Below the pieces are notes generated by a model. The model searched no databases. It was not told where the DNA came from and saw only the letters and a program-made list of their open reading frames with translations. Below, piece after piece: positions 1 to 8,032 of a stretch of 24,980 nucleotides of DNA. Position 1 is the stretch's first letter; each line of letters opens with the position of its first letter. The position numbers were made by a program, and so were the translations under genes. The stretch comes from Porphyromonadaceae bacterium UBA7180 (GTDB taxonomy: Bacteria > Bacteroidota > Bacteroidia > Bacteroidales > Muribaculaceae). The stretch lies in contig DKVK01000046.1 of assembly GCA_002491165.1 (NCBI GenBank), positions 51,198 through 76,177 of the forward strand, given 5' to 3'.

Positions 1-74
1 GGCGGGATAGCTCAGTTGGTTAGAGCGTCGGATTCATAACCCGGAGGTCCCGAGTTCAATTCTCGGTCCCGCTA
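1..74 (+). tRNA. tRNA-Met (anticodon CAT)
   Basis: The full cloverleaf can be folded. The acceptor stem pairs GGCGGGA (1-7) with TCCCGCT (67-73), the last pair being G-U. The D-arm is at about 10-25, the anticodon CAT is at 35-37, and the T-arm pairs CCGAG with CTCGG around TTCAATT. The discriminator base is A74 and no CCA is encoded. The anticodon stem has an A.C mismatch next to the loop (32/40). Elongator tRNA-Met is the best reading. A lysidine-modified tRNA-Ile with the same CAT anticodon cannot be excluded by eye. The gene starts at the window edge, so its promoter is not visible. Confidence 0.95.
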
Positions 75-79
75 CTTTC

Positions 80-116
80 GAGACTTCCCTTAATCAGGAA
101 GTCTCTTTTTGTTTTT
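80..116 (+). terminator. Rho-independent terminator after tRNA-Met
   Basis: A perfect 9-bp stem (80-88 GAGACTTCC with 97-105 GGAAGTCTC) closes an 8-base loop and is followed by a T-rich tract (TTTTTGTTTTT, 106-116). It ends tRNA transcription just upstream of the regulator gene. The remaining gap (117-266) shows no second RNA gene. It contains only a weak imperfect inverted repeat around CGGCT/AGCCG (about 140-174) and no clear promoter. Confidence 0.9.
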
Positions 117-266
117 ATCGACAGGCTCCTTTTAAGCAGTCGGCTGGTTTACCCTCCGGGTTGTTTAAAAGCCGGTTATATTTCCCCACATCCGGAAGCG
201 GGGCGTCTCCTCCGTCGGCATTTCAGGACTTGCCGCCGTCAATGGCAACTACAAAACGATGAGACT

Positions 267-1097
267 ATGGCTATGCAATCGATGTATGAACAGATAATGG
301 ATCTTGTCCTCTTCAAGGGGATAAGCCGCGAACAGGTATCCGAACTGGTAGAAAAGAACTGTGTGGTATTCGAGTCGTTCCGTGCCGGCGAGAGCATCGT
401 CACCTTCGGGCAGGAGCAAACGCGAGTGCTCTTCATAGTGAGCGGCAACGCCCGCATGACCACCGTCTCGGCCGACCGCCGCATCGCCATCTCGCAGACT
501 ATCAGTGTCGGCGCCGTAATCGGCGCCGACGCCCTCTTCGGCTGGGAAATAACAGCCACCGCCACCATTGACGCCCTCACCGACCTGTCGGCACTCGTCT
601 TCGACAAAGAGCAGTACGTAAGATTGCTGAAATCAGACGACATATATCTGCTCAATTACCTTAACTATCTTGCGCTGAACATGCATAACGCGCGGCGTTC
701 CGTACGCGCGTTCCCGGCCGACAATGTAGCCGGTTTGCTCGGTCGCTGGCTACTGACCGCCACCCACCAGAACGGCACAAATATAATGGCACACGCCACC
801 ATCGCCGACCTCTCAGAGCTTACCGGCATCCCGGAGGAACGGGTAGGCAAGGAACTGAAACAGTTGCAAGCCGACGGTCTCTTGCTCTTCAATGCCGAGC
901 AAGGGCATATAAGAATCACCGGGCGCCGCGAGTTCATAGAATACCTCGACCCTCCACTCCCCGATGATGCTGCTTGTCAAGAATCGCCGGAAGATGAGGA
1001 AAGCGACATTACGCAAGAGGAGGACGATAACACACAAGAAGAGGGTCAGTCACAAAGTGAAGCAGGGGAAACCCAGACTGCTGAAGCGGCACAATAA
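267..1097 (+). CDS. Crp/Fnr-family transcriptional regulator with acidic C-terminal tail
   Basis: This 276-residue protein has the cyclic-nucleotide-binding-type jelly roll at the N-terminus (about residues 15-125, including VLFIVSGNARM and SVGAVIGADALFGW). A winged helix-turn-helix follows at about 160-220 (TIADLSELTGIPEERVGKEL), as in the Crp/Fnr family. It probably binds DNA as a dimer; the ligand cannot be read from sequence, and no Fnr-type N-terminal cysteine cluster is present. After about residue 228 comes a tail of nearly 50 residues, low-complexity and rich in Glu, Asp, Gln and Ser, that is not part of the usual fold. ATG 267 is the most upstream start, with further ATGs at 273 and 282. 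Only 36 bases and no terminator separate it from the SIR2-TIR gene, so co-transcription is plausible. It could be a local regulator of that locus or an unrelated neighbour. Confidence 0.85.
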   Translation: MAMQSMYEQIMDLVLFKGISREQVSELVEKNCVVFESFRAGESIVTFGQEQTRVLFIVSGNARMTTVSADRRIAISQTISVGAVIGADALFGWEITATATIDALTDLSALVFDKEQYVRLLKSDDIYLLNYLNYLALNMHNARRSVRAFPADNVAGLLGRWLLTATHQNGTNIMAHATIADLSELTGIPEERVGKELKQLQADGLLLFNAEQGHIRITGRREFIEYLDPPLPDDAACQESPEDEESDITQEEDDNTQEEGQSQSEAGETQTAEAAQ

Positions 1098-1133
1098 GGC
1101 CTGGTTGTGAAACGGTTAAGACAATAATTCAAG

Positions 1134-2531
1134 ATGTACATAGATCCGGGATTATCAGAATGGGTGGAAAGGCTGAAAGAGAACAAACGATAGGACAGGC
1201 TCATCGATGCCATTTTGGCCGGTGACGTGATTCCCGTGGTCGGTTCTGATTTCTTAGTCGAAACGGAGGACGGAGGAATTGTCTCATTCCCTGACCATCA
1301 CAAGCAGCTCATAGACGTGCTGGCTCAGATTTGCGAACTGCGCGGCGATGTTGCCAACTTTTCGCAATTGATATATCATCCGGAGTTCAACAAATGGACT
1401 GACGGGAATCCCGATTTCATCTATCCGCTGATTTCAGAAGTATTGCTACAGTTGATTGAGCAGCGGACATTGCAGCCCAGCCACCTCTTGATGAAGTTAT
1501 TGAAAACCAGATTATTCCCTTTCGTTATAACTACCTCCTTCTCGCCGGTGACAGAAGAAGCCATGCGCGAGGCATGGGGCGGGGAGCAGGTGCGGGTACT
1601 CCAGTACCGCAACGACAGCAAGCGCGACCTTACCGTCGGCATTGGCGACATCTCCTGTGAGGCAGAAATGCTTCAACCCACCGTCTATTATATGTTCGGC
1701 AAATGCAGCGCGGAGCCACACCGCTTTGTGGTGTCTGACCTCGACATGATGGATTTCTGCAAATCGTGGCTTGCCGGCGGCAACAAGGTGCCCCGAATGC
1801 TCACCGAGGTCCTGAAAAAGAAATATCTGCTTGTGTTGGGCAACAATTATTCCGACTGGCTGTTCCGCTTCGTGTGGTATTCGTTGCGGAATACCCCCGA
1901 TATGATGCGGAACTCCATGATAGTCAACTCCTCGCTCGAACCTACCCTCGTCAACTTCCTGGAACAGCTCCAGACCTTTATAAAGAATGACCCCGCAACG
2001 ATAATCCACGAGATAGTGGACCGTATCAATAAGAAAAGGAAGGACGTGGCTCCCGCCTGGCGGCAGCGTTCCGATGTATTCCTCTCATATTCCCGAAGCG
2101 ATGCCGACGTTGCCCAAAGGGTGAAGAAAGCGTTGCAGGCAAATGGGCTCACCGTGTGGTTTGACAAAGATTCCATACCTGAGGGTTCCGACTGGAGAAC
2201 CGCGATAGAAAACGGCATACGCAACTCGCGGCTATTTGTACCGTTGCTGACCCATAACGTCGAAACCGAGTATCTCGAACCGCACGAATACCGTGTGGAA
2301 TGGCTCACGGCGGCAGACATTGCCGACAAAATGGGAGGCCGCAAGTTCATCTGGCCGCTCGCCGTAGAGGGTTGTGATTTCCATAATGAACAAACTAAAG
2401 TACCACAGCAACTGAAAGATAAGAATGCGACATGGTTCAAGATTCCGGGGGACTTCACCGAGTTTGCCGAAGCCGTAATGAGTGAGATTGACAATCTGAA
2501 GGTAAAAGAAAGAGAAATGGAGGACCGATGA
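1134..2531 (+). pseudogene. SIR2-like + TIR domain protein, interrupted by an in-frame amber codon near its 5' end
   Basis: An ATG at 1134 opens a frame that reads MYIDPGLSEWVERLKENKR, meets TAG at 1191-1193, and continues in the same frame as DRLIDAILAGDVIPVVGSDF to the stop at 2531. The segment after the stop is the N-terminal Rossmann element of a SIR2-like NAD-binding domain. Other SIR2-like blocks follow: FVITTSFSPVTE, then VYYMFGKCS in the position of the usual KLHG, then LVLGNNYSDWLFRF. A TIR domain begins about base 2070 (SDVFLSYSRSDADVAQRVKK) and has the bacterial EYRVEW block, whose last Glu (2298-2300) is the likely catalytic NADase residue. Both domain families act on NAD+, often in abortive phage defence. 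The only restart preserving most of the SIR2 fold is TTG 1215, which gives 438 residues. The stop overlaps the next start (ATGA at 2528-2531), so the genes are coupled. It may be inactive, or a shortened TIR protein may still be made. Confidence 0.8.
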
Positions 2532-4933
2532 AAGGCAACAGGCATGACAATCCGTGGAAGGGATTGAACTTCTATGTGGAAGGTGATATAATCTATGGCC
2601 GCGATGCGGAGATAGGCAGCCTCTCGCATTTTATCTTCAATAATGTGCAGACGGTGATTTACGGCCGTTCGGGTATCGGCAAGTCGTCGATTGTGCGTGC
2701 CGGCATATTTCCCCGTGCCCGCAGGCTCGGTAAAACTCCCGTGTTGGTGCGCCTCAAGCATGATGACGGCGAGCCTTACGTGGAGCAAATAAGGAAAGCT
2801 ATCATAGCAAGCGGTATCATCCTTACCGAACGCTGTGCCGCCGTTTCGGAAAGGGAAAGCCTTTGGTAATTCATACACCGCCATGATTTTGAGGACTCGA
2901 AATCAGGACAACCGGTTACACCGCTGTTAGTCTTTGACCAGTTCGAAGAGATTTTTACACTACAGACCGACGAGAAAACGAGGCGTGCTTTCTTCAATGA
3001 ACTGGCAGACCTTTTCAACGATGTGAAGCCCTATTATATCGTCGAGCATGAGGAGAAGGAGCGCTCCTCCGCGACATCTAAATCGGTTAAAAACATCAGC
3101 GCAGGAGGTTTCAAGAACATCAACATTAATATCAGCTTGCCGAAAGTTGAAAATAATAATCAAGGCAAACGCGATTATAAGAAATCTCCCGACTATCATA
3201 TAGTGTTTTCCCTGCGCGAGGACTTCCTGTCATCGCTTGAAAATTATGCCTTCAATATCCCGGCGATGAAGAATAACCGCTTCGCGCTTCTACCAATTAA
3301 TGAAGAACAGGCGGCAGAAATTATAACAAAACCCGTGCCCGGATTGATTGACAAGAATGTTGCTAAATTCATAATTCAAAAAATAACCGGCAAAGTTGAT
3401 TTTGAACTTGACGGCAGCCCGAAGATTGAAGTTGATTCTGCAATACTATCATTAAATCTCAGCCGCCTCTTTGAGAAAATGAAGTCTGAGGGTAAAGTTA
3501 ATATCAATTCCGAGCTTGTCGAGACCTATTCCTCAAATATAATTGAAGATTATTATTCCGATGCCATAAAAGAGCTTCCGGCCAAGAGCGTCGAATGGCT
3601 CGAAGATACACTTATTAACTCGGAAGGGCGGCGCGACAACCGCGACAAGACAACTGTCCTTGAGCAGAGCGGTCTCACTGAGCCTGAACTTCACAGCCTT
3701 ATCAACGAGACGAAATTGCTGCGCCAATTCTCATACGGCGGCTATCTGCGCGTAGAGTTCATCCATGATGTGATTGCCCCGGTCGTGGTGCGCCATAGAC
3801 AACAGCGGCTGGCAATGAAAAACCAGAAGAAAATGAGGCGCCGGAACTTGTTATTGACAATCTGCATCGCCGTCCTCGCAATAATGCTCGCCGTCCTTGC
3901 ATTCTCATTTTTTACAACCCGCGGTAACAGTTATGATTATAATTTGAAGGTTGAAGCAGACAGTACGATTAATGCCGGCGAGGATTGGAGTGTCAAGATT
4001 TTTATAATTGATGGAAAGGACACGATACTTAATAAGACGGTTGATAAATTAAATGCCAATGTTAATCTCCATCTTGAAAAACCGTTATCCGACGAACTTA
4101 TAATTGATGTTGATTTAAAAACCGGAAGTGACAGATTCAAAGTTGATAATATCAACAAAGATTTAGGAAACGGGAATGACATATCAATACTGTTGACCCA
4201 ACGTTATAAGAGAAAAGTCATAGAAGGAGTGGTTAAATCGGACGTCGGCTCAAAGACTGCTGTCGGTAATGCCCTCATAATAATCGACGACCAGGTTACA
4301 AAAACCGATCATCGCGGCCGTTTCAAGCTGAACGTCGACGAACGGTACGCCGAAAACCTGATTCGGATAATCAAGAAGGGATACAACTTCTATGAAGGGG
4401 AAATTGACCCGTCGGGAGTTTACCGCATCAAATTTGCCGGCGACTTCAATTTCTACGATAACGCCGCGGCAATCGAAAAGAAGGTATTGGATTCCCCCGG
4501 CCGCATCTCCCTTTCCGGAAAGTTTACCGACGACAGCGGAGCCAGTGGAATGACGCACACCGAACTCGCAGTCATCGAAGGAGAAATCATAGGCTTCTGC
4601 TACTACGATGCGACTCGCCAAAACGCTCGGAACCGCTTTGATTCATACTTCCTGATTTCAGGCACTCTCGACGAGCACAACGGCACGTTTTGGATTAAAT
4701 TGGTCGACAGCGTGAACAATGAAGAGATGTATTCCGGCACCGTAAAAGATGGTGTATGGCGCGGCGAGGATTACGACAAGGATGTCCGGATCAGCCATTT
4801 CGAACTTACCGAAACATCGTCTCCTGCCAACCGCAGACCGCTGAGCACCAGAGGGATGCAACCGAGGACTTCTGAGCCGAGGACAAGACGTGCGTTGCCG
4901 TCAGATATTGTGAACGAAGTCAACAAGCATTAA
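2528..4933 (+). pseudogene. nSTAND-type ATPase with membrane segment and extracytoplasmic beta domains, interrupted by an in-frame ochre codon
   Basis: One frame runs from ATG 2528 to the stop at 4933 (802 codons) and is broken only by TAA at 2867-2869. Ahead of the stop is the Walker A motif GRSGIGKSS (residues 46-54). Behind it are Walker B (LLVFDQFEEIF, about 133-143 in read-through numbering), the sensor-like block VFSLREDFLSSLE, and LLPINEEQAAEIITKPVPGL. These are typical of novel STAND NTPases. A hydrophobic span at about 440-465 (bases 3844-3920, LLLTICIAVLAIMLAVLAF) suggests membrane anchoring. Beyond it are a beta-rich segment, a carboxypeptidase-regulatory-like repeat (about 562-650, EGVVKSDVGSKTAVGNALII), another beta domain (about 657-761) and a basic, Pro-rich tail. 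The ATGA overlap with the SIR2-TIR gene suggests that the ATPase controls that effector. The stop splits Walker A from Walker B, so the ATPase should be dead unless read through. GTG 3023 could start the distal part. Confidence 0.8.
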
Positions 4934-4951
4934 TCTCCTTACGAAGATTTC

Positions 4952-6124
4952 TTACGAACAGAGGATAAGCAACGGGCGCCCGTTGCAGCGCGCGGCATAG
5001 AGGAAACGGTCGCCTCCGTCTTTGGTTTTAAGTTTCTTGCGCAGTTGTTCCGGCGACATGAAGTAATTACGCGTTATAATGTTAAATTTCAATCCCTTAA
5101 GCTCTTTCAACCGATTGTCATTTGGAGTAAAAACCTCAGCTATATGTGAGATTCTTCCGGGAAAATCCTCTAATTCGCGCTCTGCTATATATAAATTGGT
5201 GTTCTGGTCGAGTTTACGCAATCCCTCGAAATGCCGCGTGAGCGAGGCATACGGCCCGAGTTTCATAACGGCGGCGTCCGGCATATAAATGTATTGCCCC
5301 TGCGCAGGCTCTGAGGTTGCGGTGATTTCCGCCCGCTGCACAGCGCTTCCAAAATAGCGGCGCACTGTTCCGTCTGACAGTATGTTGACTGCTTCGACGG
5401 TCGGGGAGACGTGTTCATTGCGGCCCACCACGGCCAGGATTTCTTTCAATTCACCTTTGCGTGCCACGGCGAATATCGCGGAGACGCCCGGCAGTTCGCG
5501 TATAGTCTGTGTAATGTCGAGCATCGGGGAAGCCTTGACAATGAGCCGTTGGCACCGTTGCAACAGTTCCGGAAGCAAGGCGGTGACATCAGGCGCACAG
5601 TCGGCGAGAGCGAAGATTCGCCGTCCGCCATCGCCGCGCCTCGCAGGGTCCATGAAGACGACGTCGGCTTCGAGTTCGTGAAGCACTTCACGGCAGTCGC
5701 AGGGGGGCAATACTGTGACGTTTCCCAATCCCAACGCTGCCGCATTATGCCTAAGCGCCGCGTTGGTCTCCGGGTTCATTTCCGCGACGGTCACCGTTCC
5801 GGCCTTCCCGGCTATAGTGAAAGCGTCTATTCCGAGTCCGGCGGTGAGGTCAACCACCTTTTCTCCAACGTTAACCAGCGAAGCGTGGAAAGCGGCCACC
5901 GCTTCGTCCGAAGCCTGTTCCGAGGCCAGGACGGAAGGGTATAGGAACTCCGGACAGCTATTGAAACCGGGCAGTTTAAGCCGCGTTCTCTGACGGCTTT
6001 CTATCTGTACCACAGCGTCTTCAAGAGCGAATGGCAACTCCCGGCCCCGCCAGCGAAGAAGCACGTCAGAAGGACGCTCCCCGCCGTGCTCGGCCACGAA
6101 TTTCAGCATCTCTATAATCTCCAT
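4952..6124 (-). CDS. Class I SAM-dependent methyltransferase with THUMP-like domain (PG1098 type)
   Basis: This protein of about 390 residues carries SAM-binding motif I (VVDLTAGLGIDAF), the acidic motif II region (TVAEMNPETNAAL) and the catalytic-loop motif DVVFMDPARR. An N-terminal region precedes the Rossmann fold. The C-terminal segment (from about residue 290, GQYIYMPDAAVMKLGPYASL) matches the THUMP-like domain paired with this fold in Bacteroidota. The family is predicted to methylate RNA or protein; the substrate is not known from sequence. GTG 6130 is in frame upstream, but ATG 6124 is preferred. The GTG overlaps a TAACTTTG promoter-like element, whereas ATG 6124 lies 5 bases beyond it. 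The 3' end converges on the nSTAND gene with only 18 bases between the two stops and no clear terminator. Confidence 0.85.
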   Translation of the reverse strand: MEIIEMLKFVAEHGGERPSDVLLRWRGRELPFALEDAVVQIESRQRTRLKLPGFNSCPEFLYPSVLASEQASDEAVAAFHASLVNVGEKVVDLTAGLGIDAFTIAGKAGTVTVAEMNPETNAALRHNAAALGLGNVTVLPPCDCREVLHELEADVVFMDPARRGDGGRRIFALADCAPDVTALLPELLQRCQRLIVKASPMLDITQTIRELPGVSAIFAVARKGELKEILAVVGRNEHVSPTVEAVNILSDGTVRRYFGSAVQRAEITATSEPAQGQYIYMPDAAVMKLGPYASLTRHFEGLRKLDQNTNLYIAERELEDFPGRISHIAEVFTPNDNRLKELKGLKFNIITRNYFMSPEQLRKKLKTKDGGDRFLYAARCNGRPLLILCS

Positions 6125-6129
6125 AACCA

Positions 6130-6137
6130 CAAAGTTA
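6130..6137 (-). promoter_or_regulatory. Candidate -7 element (TAACTTTG) for the THUMP-like methyltransferase
   Basis: On the minus strand TAACTTTG is followed by TGGTT and then ATG (6124). It matches the Bacteroidota -7 consensus TAnnTTTG, but no TTTG lies about 20 bases upstream, so support is partial. If it is used, transcription would start at or next to the ATG, giving a leaderless or near-leaderless mRNA. Confidence 0.4.
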
Positions 6138-6191
6138 GCATCTTTTTTTCATTTAATATGCCTGAAATTATGATTTTTCGATTATTTGTTG

Positions 6192-6199
6192 TAACTTTG
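6192..6199 (+). promoter_or_regulatory. Candidate -7 element (TAACTTTG) for the glycogen operon
   Basis: TAACTTTG on the plus strand matches the TAnnTTTG consensus and lies in the divergent region between the methyltransferase and glycogen synthase. The upstream -33 position reads TTAT, a weak match. Use of this site would give a 5' leader of about 135 bases, in which I see only a weak GAACTC/GAGTTC inverted repeat and no recognisable riboswitch. Confidence 0.45.
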
Positions 6200-6340
6200 C
6201 ACGCGGAAATGTGCCCGAAGAACTCGACGGCAATACTCCGAAGAGTTCGCAAGTCGCATTGGACGCATTGTTTTTTCAGCCTTTTTCTACAGGTTCATTA
6301 TGTTTTAAAATATCAGGCTGAGTTAATTTAAATTATTGAC

Positions 6341-8002
6341 ATGCAACACCTTACCAATAAAGTAAATTTATTGTTTGAGGCAAGCTGGGAAGTGTGCAAC
6401 AAGATTGGAGGCATCTACACGGTGCTCTCCACCAAAGCCAATGTCTTGGAGCAAAGTCTCAGCGACTCCCTTGTTTTCATAGGCCCCGACGTCTGGTCGG
6501 CTGAAAAACCGTGCCCGGTTTTTGTTGAAGACCCCAAGCTGCTCGGCAACGCCTCCTCCCGCTTGCAGCTCCCTATGGGCATCACAGTACGCACAGGCCG
6601 CTGGTCAGTGCCCGGAAACCCCATCGCCCTGCTCGTTAAATTCGACGGCGTCTATCCTCACCTTAACCCTGTTTTCGGCGAGATGTGGAACCGTTATCAC
6701 GTAGATTCCCTACACGGCTACGGCGACTACAACGAAGGTTGCGCTTTCGGCATAGCCTCAGCCGTTGTCATCGACGCCCTCGTCAAGCTCATGAAAGCAG
6801 GCAATAAGAACGTCGTCGCCCACTTCGACGAATGGACCTCCGCCATGGGCCTGCTCTATCTCCAGACCATAGCACCGCGCATAGCCACGGTTTTCACCAC
6901 CCACGCGACCAGCATAGGGCGCAGCATCTGCGGCAACGGCAAACCACTCTATGACTACTTCACGGCCTACAACGGAGACCAGATGGCCGCCGAGCTCAAC
7001 ATGCAGTCGAAACACTCCCTCGAAAAAGCTGCCGCCCATGCCGCCGACTGTTTCACCACAGTCTCGGAAGTTACGGCCCGCGAATGTGAGCAACTCCTTG
7101 AAATTCGTCCGCAGGTAGTAACCCCCAACGGTTTCGAGCCCGGCTTCGTTCCGGGACGTGCCCTTTATGCCAAAGAGCGCCAGGCAGCCCGCGCCCGCAT
7201 CCTCGGGATTGCAGCCGCGCTCACCGGCCGAACTTATACCGAAGACGCCTTCATACTGGCAACCTCCGGACGCAACGAATACCGCAACAAGGGCCTCGAC
7301 CTCTTTATTGACTCTTGTGTCCGGGCACGCGAGGAAATGCCGCTCGGCAGCCGCGGAATCATCGCACTCATCCTCGTCCCGGCATGGGTGAAAGCGCCGT
7401 CGCAGACGTTGCTCGACAACATGAAGACCCCGGACCCCGACAACGGCGTCACCCCCGACTTCATGACTCACCGCCTCAACAACGAAGACCAAGATGCAGT
7501 AACGCAACACATTATCAGCACCGGCCACAACGGCTCCGACCTTCCGCTCACGATCATTTACGTGCCTTGCTATCTCGACGGACATGACGGCGTGCTGGAC
7601 ATAGAGTACTACAAGTTGCTTCCGGGTATCGACCTGACCGTTTTCCCGTCATACTACGAGCCGTGGGGCTACACACCGCTCGAGAGCATCGCTTTCGGAG
7701 TGCCTACGGTTTCGACCGACAAGGCCGGCTTCGGACAGTGGATACTGGGCAATACCCCCGATACTTTTGCCGCCGACGGCGCACACGTAGTGACCCGCAC
7801 CGACTCAAACTACACTCAGGCGCGCGACGAGATAGCCGCCGATATCCTGCGCCTCAGCTCCCTCTCTTCCGCCACACTGAAGAAATACCGCGCCGCGGCC
7901 GCCAGCACAGCCGCGCTGGCCGACTGGGTCCACTTCATAAAGTATTACGACCGTGCTTTCGGAGTCGCATTGCAACGCCGTTCCGAAAGACTAAAAAATT
8001 AA
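6341..8002 (+). CDS. Glycogen/starch synthase, eukaryote-like GT3 family
   Basis: This 553-residue cytoplasmic enzyme is predicted to add glucose from a nucleotide-sugar donor to growing alpha-1,4-glucan. The N-terminus has the glycogen-synthase signature ASWEVCNKIGGIYTVLSTKA. Near the C-terminus, YEPWGYTPLE carries the retaining-glycosyltransferase Glu pair (E440 and E448), followed by GVPTVSTDKAGFG. That block resembles the GT3 (yeast/animal-type) synthase rather than the GT5 GlgA type, and the length is typical of the short bacterial GT3 forms. The phosphorylase gene follows after 30 bases with no terminator, so the two form an operon for storage-polysaccharide synthesis and breakdown. ATG 6341 directly precedes the conserved N-terminus. 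Confidence 0.93.
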   Translation: MQHLTNKVNLLFEASWEVCNKIGGIYTVLSTKANVLEQSLSDSLVFIGPDVWSAEKPCPVFVEDPKLLGNASSRLQLPMGITVRTGRWSVPGNPIALLVKFDGVYPHLNPVFGEMWNRYHVDSLHGYGDYNEGCAFGIASAVVIDALVKLMKAGNKNVVAHFDEWTSAMGLLYLQTIAPRIATVFTTHATSIGRSICGNGKPLYDYFTAYNGDQMAAELNMQSKHSLEKAAAHAADCFTTVSEVTARECEQLLEIRPQVVTPNGFEPGFVPGRALYAKERQAARARILGIAAALTGRTYTEDAFILATSGRNEYRNKGLDLFIDSCVRAREEMPLGSRGIIALILVPAWVKAPSQTLLDNMKTPDPDNGVTPDFMTHRLNNEDQDAVTQHIISTGHNGSDLPLTIIYVPCYLDGHDGVLDIEYYKLLPGIDLTVFPSYYEPWGYTPLESIAFGVPTVSTDKAGFGQWILGNTPDTFAADGAHVVTRTDSNYTQARDEIAADILRLSSLSSATLKKYRAAAASTAALADWVHFIKYYDRAFGVALQRRSERLKN

Positions 8003-8032
8003 CAAGTAACTACATTCAGACATTAGATATTT

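Noticed and set aside
1..1134. tRNA-Met as the attachment site of an integrated island carrying the SIR2-TIR locus
   Set aside because: No integrase gene is present, and I see no second copy of the tRNA 3' end elsewhere in the window. The regulator gene lies between.
1191..2869. Stop-codon reassignment or read-through (TAG at 1191, TAA at 2867) keeping the defence genes functional
   Set aside because: The two interruptions use different stop codons. Intact neighbouring genes end normally, and no suppressor tRNA or recoding signal is visible. Independent nonsense mutations are simpler.
1847..2884. A 345-codon minus-strand open frame across the SIR2-TIR/nSTAND junction
   Set aside because: Its translation is Ser/Arg-rich without motifs, and it is antisense to clear TIR and P-loop coding.
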